64,000 nucleotides of DNA, from contig CM067509.1 of the NCBI GenBank assembly GCA_034509495.1, positions 804,680-868,679 on the forward strand, written 5' to 3'. A program made the translations under genes and the position numbers. This DNA is from Acestrorhynchus altus. Its lineage: Eukaryota; Chordata; Actinopteri; Characiformes; Acestrorhynchidae. Below, one piece after another: positions 57,201 to 64,000 of the stretch (within the stretch, counting starts at the first letter, position 1; the number at the start of each line of letters is the position of its first letter). The notes beneath the pieces were generated by a model. That model was not told the origin of the DNA and did no database searches. It saw only the letters and a list, made by a program, of their open reading frames with translations.

Positions 57201-60200
57201 ATCCCAAAAAATATTTATTGTAACAGGCCTAAACAGGTATTTCACTAAGATTCTGGCCTAGTTCCATCATCGTCATTTGAGAAGAGCTAATATAATGGGC
57301 ATTACTCCAGAGTTGTTTTCAGGCCTCTTTCAGGAGGCATATTTAGCAGTAAATGCTACACCTGTTAGCGGCATGGCAGGCTAAGCATAGCTCAAGGTGA
57401 TTGGCATCTCAGTATGGCAAATGCAAATGTTGGGGAAACATTGGATTCCCAACAGTGGAGAACAAGAGGTGGATAGTATGAGGATGGAGTGACTGTGCTG
57501 TTGGCTGTTGGCCGTACCGTGCAGTAGATGGAACAAACTTTGTCTTACATGGTTGTCTGTTCAAAATAGAAACCAAGTGCTGTTTTTGGAGGCCTTTGTT
57601 GCTTTTTCCTGATTGTCCTTAACTTGTACTTGTGAAGTGTGATATCCAGACTGTGGTGTGAGCCAAACAAGGACATCCCTGTCCTTCACAAACTTGTGCA
57701 TTTTTTTGCAGTGACCATGGTTTTATTAATCTTTATATTGGACTTCTGTGAAGCTGCTTTGTGACATCAGTTGTAAAATGTGATCATGATCAAAATGTGA
57801 TTAAATAAATTTTATTTGATTTTGGGAATTATGATTGACAGTCCATCCATTTGTACATATCTATACCCGACACCTACCTAGATCTCTGAATTGAACATAA
57901 ACAATCGGACTTCTAGAAGGATTTTGATGATACATGGGGTTAAAACAACCAAACTTCATATACTTTTTACTTTATTTTATATACAGTATTATTTTTACTG
58001 AGCCTGTTTGCCTGAAGAAAGGTGGGAACTGGGGGGATCAAACTGACTCCACCAATCCAAAAGTAGGTTGGCACAAAGGGCAGCCTCTGGCTAAATTTAG
58101 CATGATGCGGGTCTCCTGACATTTTCGAAGACTCCCTTGAGGCATCTCCTGTTCGTCTCATGTGCAGCTTGACCCATTTGTCGAAAGCTCCATTGATGTG
58201 TGCTGTGCACCCCCAATGGATGCTGGTGAGAAACCCACACTGAAAGATGACACCATGTCATGGGTCAGGAAGCTGGAGATTCCTGCAGGAGATTCTCCAG
58301 AGATTCCCATCCTGAATGGGATGTGCACACATCCTCAGTCTGCTTGGGTCATGAAGAACGGCTCGCATGACTGTATACAAGCAACCGGTGTTTTTCCTTT
58401 GTCTTTGTTTGTGGTGGAGACTTGAGATCATTGTGGAAAGTTGAGACTGCTATGCTAGTACTTGTACAGCTTCATAAGTAAACGGCTGGGAATATTATTT
58501 ATGCTCTCCAGAAGCCAGTGCTAAATATTTGTAGTGTCTGCAAACAGGAGACACTTGAGGTTCACTTTTTGCTGGTTATGAAGGCAGTTGCATTATTTAA
58601 GAGGGGAAAACAGAACTCATCTTGAAGTAGATGGGAGTTGTCTAACATTTTCAACCACTGGCTCAGACTGTTTATTTCTTCCACAAGTATTGTTTTTGGT
58701 TTTCATACTGAAGGAACTAGCTGTAAAAGTGTTTAGTCCATAGATGTTCTTCGACCAAGAACTAAACTATCAATTATGAAAGGGTCCATGAGGCATTCCT
58801 TTGGCTTGGCAGCGATGTGTTCTATACACCCCAGAAACACAGTAAACTACGGCAGTTTTTTGTCCAATTTTGAAGAAAAGCGGTGCTTTCAAAGCAGCTC
58901 TGACCTGTCAAGACTTGGACTACCTAAGACCTCTGAAAATGTCTTGTGGCATTTGATATTTAGACATTTAAGACATTTTAATAGCACTTCATCTCAGCAA
59001 ATGTTCTGAAGACTTATACCTCGTTGGAAATAAGTCTAAAAATGTGTGTAGACTCCCGCTTGTCATGTAAGGTTTAGATGTAGGTGTCTCCTAGGTTTAT
59101 GAACACCATCCTTCAGTAAAGTGTTCCCATATGCTCCATGGCTTATGTTTGATATGTGAACATGTATCCAGAGATCCAGTACCTAAAAGTGTCTGTTTTT
59201 GTGTCTACGTTTTGACTCTCAGAATTGACCAAACTCATTGGTGTGAATTTTGAAAGAAACTAGAGCATAACCCTTCTGTAATTACTCAAACAGATCTTCT
59301 GATCTTGGGTACTTGCATCTTGAATGCATGTTTTAGAGCTGCTGGATATGAAGACCTACTCATCATGCAGGTTCTAGCATTTCTTCTGACTTCTGCTTCT
59401 GTCAGCAAGGTTTGAAAACAGTGAGGGAAGGGCATGGTTTTCTGTATCCTTCCTCAAACTGTGGCCAAGTTTCTTAGATATACAGGGAGTTCAGGTGGGT
59501 GAACCACAATAAAGGAAAATGACATTTTTTTGGCCTGTAATGATTAACCACCCAGATTCCTCCTCACTTCCACAGGGGAGTTTCTTTGCTGGTACAGGGA
59601 GAAGACCTTTCCAGTAGTCATTCCATCCAAGGGGTGGAAAAAATACATTCTTAACATTCCTGGCTCACGCGCAGCATTCTACTTCTGCGAGCTCATGTTT
59701 CGAGACATCTGTGGTGGACTCATGTTGCTCTTAATTGTCACAAAACCACAAATTGATGACTGGCAGCTCTTTCAGCTTCCATGGATAAATAAATTAGGCT
59801 AATATTTTGAGCTATGTATGGTATTATGTGGGTTTTTTGAATTCAGGTTTCTCGGAAATTATAGTTTATCACATTATATTATATCCTTCAATATGAGGTT
59901 CTTATTTCAGTAGACACAATAATTTCTCACAGAGCAGAGCAAACACAGTATTCCTTTTAATACTGATCAGATTGCAGTAAGTGGTAGACCTGGCAAGGTC
60001 ACAGTGAGGAAGCTGACCATCTTTACCTCAAAATTGAGAGTGGAGCAGCTTAGAACCTTGCAAATGATGGATGGTTGGATCTCCTCTGGTCTCACTGAGG
60101 ATGCAGTGTAAATGCAAGTGAATCCAGATATATCAGATGTAGGGCTAATAAAGGATAATCTTTTCTTGTCTTAAAAGTGTAGTATGTGGACATAACGCTT

Positions 60201-63200
60201 ATTCAGTGTGTTAGTTGTGTATATATAGACACAACTGTGAAAGTTGGGACACCCCACAAACACCTTTTGTCCATAACATATTTAAACATATGGACATTTG
60301 ATCTTCATTTTAACAATATTTGGAGATGTAACCATAAACACAAATCGTTTGCAAAATGTAGTTAATAGAAAAGCAATTTTCTTGAGGACAAAGTTAGGAC
60401 GCTCTATGCCCTAATAGCTAGTATTTCCTCCTTTGGCTGAAATAATGCCAATCATATATGGTTCCTGTAACTGTATACCATTCTCTGATATGGACTGGAA
60501 GAACGTTTTTCTCAAACGGAATTCTTTCAACTATGTGATGTTTCAGTCTTAGTCTTTATACAGAAGGTCAGGTGGTATATACCCAGTGTTTGGTTTGTTC
60601 CAAACATGTCTTCTGTTACTGTGCCCAAAAATTGGATTGGATTAATTTGTCGAAAAGACATTATTCTAGACGTTTTTGTCTTTATCTAGGTCTCTGAATT
60701 TAGTCTTGCTTTTTTTACAGGAAGGGTTTCCTTACAAACTTTCCATGAAAATCAAACTTCTTTGGTCTCTTTCTGATGGTAGATGCTGCACTTTGACATG
60801 TCCTGTGGTGACATTTTTGAATTGTTGGAGATGTCTTTACGCATCTTGAGCTGAACTTGCTAGGATGATTTGACCTGGTCATGTTGGCAGTTGTTTTAAA
60901 TGTTCTCTACTTGTGAATTATTTTCTAGACATTGGAATGGTTGATTTCTAATTGTCTTGAGATCTTTTTAAATGACTTCCCAGCCTCCATCTACAACTTT
61001 CTCTCTGAAGACCTCACATCTTTTTGTATACCACTCTCCAATAATCAAGACAAAACCAAAGTATCTTCTGTAGTTTGCATAAGACAGCCTTCAACAGAGT
61101 TTCTTCTCTAACAATGGTCTAATCAATTGAAGCTGCTCTGCTGCACCTGATTCTAATTTTAGGCATTTTAATACATGTGGGGGTGTCAATGTTTTTCTTC
61201 ACAAGAAAACTATATGTCTATTAGAAGCATTCTATATAAATGGATTCCTTTAGTGTGTTTAGATCACCCAATCTCTCAGAATAGTTAACTTTTTTGTTGT
61301 TGACCACCTTCTCCACTACTTTCCCATTTTCAAGAACCAAATTACAGTTGATTTCATTTGGTTTAAGGAGGTTCTGCTCACAATGAAAAGAATGTAATGG
61401 GAGAGAGACATAAAGTAGCTCTAACACAAGAAATTGCATTATTTTCCCAAACCAAGTCCATTGTTCAGCCCAAAGTAATCCTAAATGGCTATTCTGACAC
61501 TTAGATTGTTGCTAAATATGCCAGTCTGGCTTTGTCTTCAGGGCTATGTGGCAAACCCCAATAACGTCAGACTCTTCACCACAAACCAAGGAAAGTCTGG
61601 TATGTGTCGGGTGTACTGCATTTTCTTACAACATGAAGTTCTTAACAGCCTACGTTTTCTGAGGTTTGCTTGGAATAAGAGGCTTACTTCTGCTTGTCCT
61701 TGCTTGGTCTGTGAATTTCCATAAGTGTGGCAAAAAAGCAGGAATGGTTTATACGTTCCTATTTTATGGGTGCTAACATCATTTGAGGAAGATTAATCAC
61801 ATATCCACGAAAAAGGATCACCCTGCCTCAAGTGAACGTGTTCAGAATGTCTGTCATGTGTCTTTGAGACCCCATTAACAAATCTTCTTAAGCTGAAAAG
61901 AACTGACCAAGTAAGGTACACGTTCTTAAAAATCAAGTTTCCAAAAAGTGTTCTTTGAAGAACCAAATGTGTTTTTTGTCTTATTTTGCTCCAAAGAACT
62001 AAACGAAAGACATGTTTGAGATTTGCAGGTGTGAAGAACCCTTTTAAAGCTTAATGCTTTAGAGAGAACCTCTTCGTGTAGAGTTCCTTTATCAGTTCGT
62101 GTGTAGAAACCTGTTTGAATAGTTTGAAGTTTAAGAATTCATTGACATTGATTCAGCTGTGCTTAACCTTAAACTGTCTCCGCAGGATCACCATACTATG
62201 ACAATGTGCGGCCCCTGTCTTACCCCGACTCGGATGCTGTCCTCATATGTTTTGACATCAGCCGACCAGAAACCTTGGATAGTGTGCTAAAGAAGGTTTG
62301 TAGGAAATATATTTGAATTTTAATATACATGAATTCAATGAGTTTCATTGTGGTTGTGAAATGGTAAGTCCTGGGCATCAGACCGTATGTTTAATTTATG
62401 GTGGGGAGCTACATACAAAGTGAATATATATATATATATTTATTTATAATTAAACATGATCAAAGGCTTGTCAGATCACTGGTGGGAAAGTACATAAAAT
62501 AGCTGAGTTCGTGTTATAGTCCTGTTGACCACTGGTCCCATTCACTACTATAACAAATTCGAAACATTAGTTTTGCCCTACATTTCTTTACAGTGAACCA
62601 TTTCACCAAACCTAATTGATCACTAAATGTGACTTTTATATAATTTGAGAAGTAAAAACAAAATTATATAAAAAATATTTTAATTGGTGGATTTCCCTTT
62701 AAAAATGACACTGAACACCGAAGAGTTGAAGAGTGATATTAATGACGCTCAAGAGTGTTTCTCAGTCCTGTGACCTGCTGTAAGAAGGATTGGGGGGTTA
62801 GGCTTGTCAGACTCTAGACTTCAAAGGATCGAAACACCAGACACTGAGCAGCGAAGAGAACATGTGGGAGGTTGGGATGCTTTAAATGACTAGATAAGGA
62901 ACGAAGGGCCAGTTAAGAGAATAAAATACAGGGATGCCAATGGACGAGAGGTAAACTGAAGGATATAGTGCATTGTCTGTTATTAAAAGCATAATATTTA
63001 ATATGGTAAATCATACAGTTTTTTAACTTTCTTTTCATGTAAACTGGAGCATTAATTAAGGCTGTGTAGGACGTTTTCTTACATTTCAATCATGTTACAT
63101 AGATTACATAGATAGGAGAATGACGCATGCTCTTATTCATCTGGTGTGTTTGTCTGGCCAGGGAATCAAACCTTGTGTGCTTTAGGGAATGTGGTGGTGA

Positions 63201-63591
63201 GGCACTCCCACAATTAATTATTATTATTATTATTATTATTTATTTTTTATTTATTTTTATTTTTTTTTTCAGGTCAGCTGAGATATAATAGCTCAACATT
63301 TTTAGTAGTGTTTTGAAATAAATGCATGGGTCTCTCTATTGTAGACAGTGTCCATCTCATTGTACATAAAGCCTTCAGTACACATCTCAAATGATTATAT
63401 TTACTGAGTACAATGGACACTATTTCATTTATATGAACATTTTTCCCCATCTGTAGTGGAAAGGAGAAATCCAAGAATTTTGCCCCAATACCAAGATGCT
63501 GTTAGTAGGCTGTAAATCTGACCTGCGCACAGATCTCACCACCTTAGTGGAACTTTCCAATCACAGGCAGACACCGGTTTCATACGATCAG
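51094..63591 (+). CDS. rnd3: Rnd3 (RhoE)-like atypical Rho GTPase, exons 1-4, 3' partial
   Basis: Spliced CDS: 51094-51207, 51758-51845, 62186-62295, 63457-63591 (447 nt, 149 codons; the 3' exon is beyond the window). Rnd proteins bind GTP constitutively and antagonise RhoA/ROCK signalling at membranes, dissolving stress fibres. Seen: P-loop GDSQCGKT (residues 18-25), switch I [11 protein letters not shown] (40-50, Thr43), switch II DTSGS (65-69) and the base-binding GCKSD (122-126). Ser20, Gln21, Ser67 and Ser69 occupy the positions of Ras Gly12, Gly13, Ala59 and Gln61: the family's GTPase-defective signature. [40 protein letters not shown] and [15 protein letters not shown] match RND3 far better than RND1 or RND2. 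All introns are GT..AG, with phases 0, 1, 0 and 0. The start is fixed by an in-frame TGA at 51085. The N-terminus (MSGTDASASVRCK) lacks the KERR motif and the ROCK-site Ser11 of mammalian RND3. The insert/CAAX end is not visible. Teleosts have two rnd3 paralogues; which one this is cannot be decided here. Confidence 0.95.
51208..51757 (+). other. rnd3 intron 1 (550 bp)
   Basis: GTAGGT donor; acceptor TTTTCTAG after a GTGTGTGTGT tract. It contains a (TA)n run at 51591-51614. No other feature was recognised. Confidence 0.9.
51758..51845 (+). CDS. rnd3: rnd3 coding exon 2
   Basis: 29 codons plus one base: switch I through the DTS of switch II. Donor G|GTAAG; the Gly68 codon is split (phase 1). 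Confidence 0.95.
54601..54700 (+). mobile_element. LINE reverse transcriptase fragment in intron 2
   Basis: The + frame reads NLHQNHIYEIFQSGFRPSHS TEAALVKI, the well-known RT motif QSGFRPxHSTExAL of jockey/L2/I-type non-LTR elements. Only about 30 codons survive. The sequence from about 54330 to 54600 may be its decayed upstream part (LILFTxSL-like ends), but this is not certain. Confidence 0.75.
55945..56275 (-). mobile_element. Tc1/mariner-type MITE copy in intron 2
   Basis: CTATATGTCCAAATGTTTGT GGACACC near 55950 is the antisense of the MITE end seen at 36452. The right side has AAGAAACAATGAACATGCAG GTGTCCCACTATTTTTGTCC. Both ends are present, giving inverted termini GGACA...TGTCC. The middle is shortened. 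Confidence 0.75.
57640..57835 (+). mobile_element. LINE 3' tail in intron 2
   Basis: GTGAAGCTGCTTTGTGACAT CAGTTGTAAAA...AATAAATTTTATTTGATTTT is the sense 3' end of the fish LINE whose antisense copy is at 43905-44105. Confidence 0.65.
60229..61205 (-). mobile_element. Tc1-like element in rnd3 intron 2, both ends present
   Basis: The left end ACACAACTGTGAAAGTTGGG ACACCCC and the right end, inverted, CTTGTGAAGAAAAACATTGA CACCCCC are terminal inverted repeats. Between them AGCTAGTATTTCCTCCTTTG GCTGAAATAATGCC and AGTCTTGCTTTTTTTACAGG AAGG follow the antisense of a fish Tc1 transposase. Decayed by many stops. About 0.98 kb, so internally deleted. Confidence 0.75.
61915..62110. repeat. GTTCTT/AAGAAC-rich short inverted repeat
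   Basis: Phrases such as GTTCTTTGAAGAACC and AAGAACCCTTTT...AGAGAACC recur. They resemble a small teleost MITE built of AAGAACC motifs, but the boundaries are unclear. Confidence 0.35.
62186..62295 (+). CDS. rnd3: rnd3 coding exon 3
   Basis: Completes Gly68 and encodes [20 protein letters not shown] through to Lys104. Donor GTTTGT (weaker than the others). Ends between codons. Confidence 0.95.
62296..63456 (+). other. rnd3 intron 3 (1161 bp)
   Basis: Acceptor CCCCATCTGTAG. It contains (AT)n at 62424-62439 and an (ATT)n/poly-T tract at 63216-63270. No other element was recognised. Confidence 0.9.
63457..63591 (+). CDS. rnd3: rnd3 coding exon 4
   Basis: 45 codons from Trp105 to Gln149, including the CKSD base-recognition motif. 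Donor GTAAGT. In mammalian RND3 the next exon begins with GANMAKQ and carries the C-terminus; it is not in this window. Confidence 0.95.
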
Positions 63592-64000
63592 GTAAGTGGC
63601 TCTTTGAGTGGTTCATACTGTTACCTTCCAGCTAAAAAAGCCTCTTGGGGGTTGACAACATTTTTGTTATTTTTGTTTGTTTAGCTGGTATACCGTTAGT
63701 ATACTGGTATAATGGTTCGTTCACCAGTATAACCAAGCTTATTCACCAGCGTGGCTAGAATGACCTCGTAGGTTGACCAGTATGATCACACCGTGTGACC
63801 AAGGCCATCTTGACAAGCAACTGACTGATAGACCAGTTAGTTCACATTTCACAAGTGGACCCTCAGCATTAGAGCACTGTAGCCATCGGTAGAGCACACT
63901 TAAAGTTAGTGATTTGATGCTTTGTCTGGGTGTATGTATCACCTTTATTCATATTATTCATATCTAATAGCTAATGCAGGTATGGTTATGTTTCACAAAT
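63592..64000 (+). other. Start of rnd3 intron 4, with ACCAG-rich repeat
   Basis: 63685-63850 is rich in GCTGGT/ACCAGT phrases in both orientations (CACCAGTATAACC; GTTGACCAGTATG), like the fold-back at 29930-30665. The final exon is not reached. Confidence 0.6.

Larger units (their letters stand above)
51846..62185 (+). other. rnd3 intron 2 (about 10.3 kb)
   Basis: GTAAG donor; acceptor CTGTCTCCGCAG. Besides the repeats listed separately, the segments 51846-54600, 54700-55940, 56280-57640, 57840-60225 and 61206-61910 hold no exon or element I recognise. 57421-57428 is a perfect POU octamer, ATGCAAAT, in a block of single-copy appearance (57280-57520). 58160-58425 carries an 87-codon open frame without a domain. 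Confidence 0.85.

Noticed and set aside
58162..58425. 87-codon frame in intron 2 as an alternative rnd3 exon
   Set aside because: No acceptor/donor pair in phase with exons 2 and 3, and no similarity to the Rho family.
51094..63591. Assignment as Rnd1 or Rnd2
   Set aside because: Residues across exons 1-4 ([58 protein letters not shown]) fit RND3. RND1 and RND2 differ at several of these positions.

Overview
This is a 64 kb window of vertebrate nuclear DNA, almost certainly from a teleost fish. It is AT-rich, has spliceosomal introns with GT..AG ends, and is full of Tc1/mariner remnants, hAT and pogo elements, tRNA-derived SINEs, non-LTR retrotransposon tails and long microsatellites of types common in fish. 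Several repeat families, notably the fold-back element at 1655-3420, are ones I associate with otophysan fishes (catfish, characins, electric eels). That narrower placement is inference from memory of the families and was not computed.

Only one cellular gene is supported: the 5' part of an Rnd-class Rho GTPase, best matched by RND3 (RhoE), on the + strand. Coding exons lie at 51094-51207, 51758-51845, 62186-62295 and 63457-63591 (149 codons), and the gene runs off the right edge. Intron 2 is about 10.3 kb and carries its own repeats. A consensus TATA box at 50860-50867 and a leader with four upstream ATGs precede the start codon. The predicted protein lacks the KERR-type N-terminal extension of mammalian RND3. 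Otherwise it keeps the family's hallmark GTPase-defective residues.

The 50 kb upstream of the gene has no convincing host exon. This agrees with RND3 lying beside a gene desert in other vertebrates. Layout: 0.9-6.6 kb, nested Tc1, fold-back, hAT-MITE and LINE-tail fragments; 8.3-14.1 kb, Tc1, mariner, a near-complete internally deleted pogo element, and a decayed hAT (ZMYM1-like) transposase; 15-21 kb, SINEs, a tRNA-like stretch and two fragments of one LTR family, one with a GC-rich Pro/Ala-coding segment; 21.7-26.3 kb, a composite Tc1 and a Tc1/LINE junction; 26.8-27.2 kb, a degenerate minisatellite; 29.9-30.7 kb, a CTGGT/ACCAG-rich fold-back; 35-42 kb, more Tc1/MITE/LTR/LINE remnants; 44-50 kb, mostly single-copy-looking DNA with a few repeats; 50.1-50.9 kb, an (AAT)n tract and two SINE heads directly in front of the core promoter.

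I see no new multi-gene system. The points most worth following are the altered N-terminus and uORF-laden leader of the rnd3 gene, the SINEs beside its promoter, several single-copy-looking blocks in the desert that may be regulatory, a pair of long open frames at 30.7-31.6 kb, and clear nested-insertion histories. All family assignments are from reading the sequence; no searches were run.
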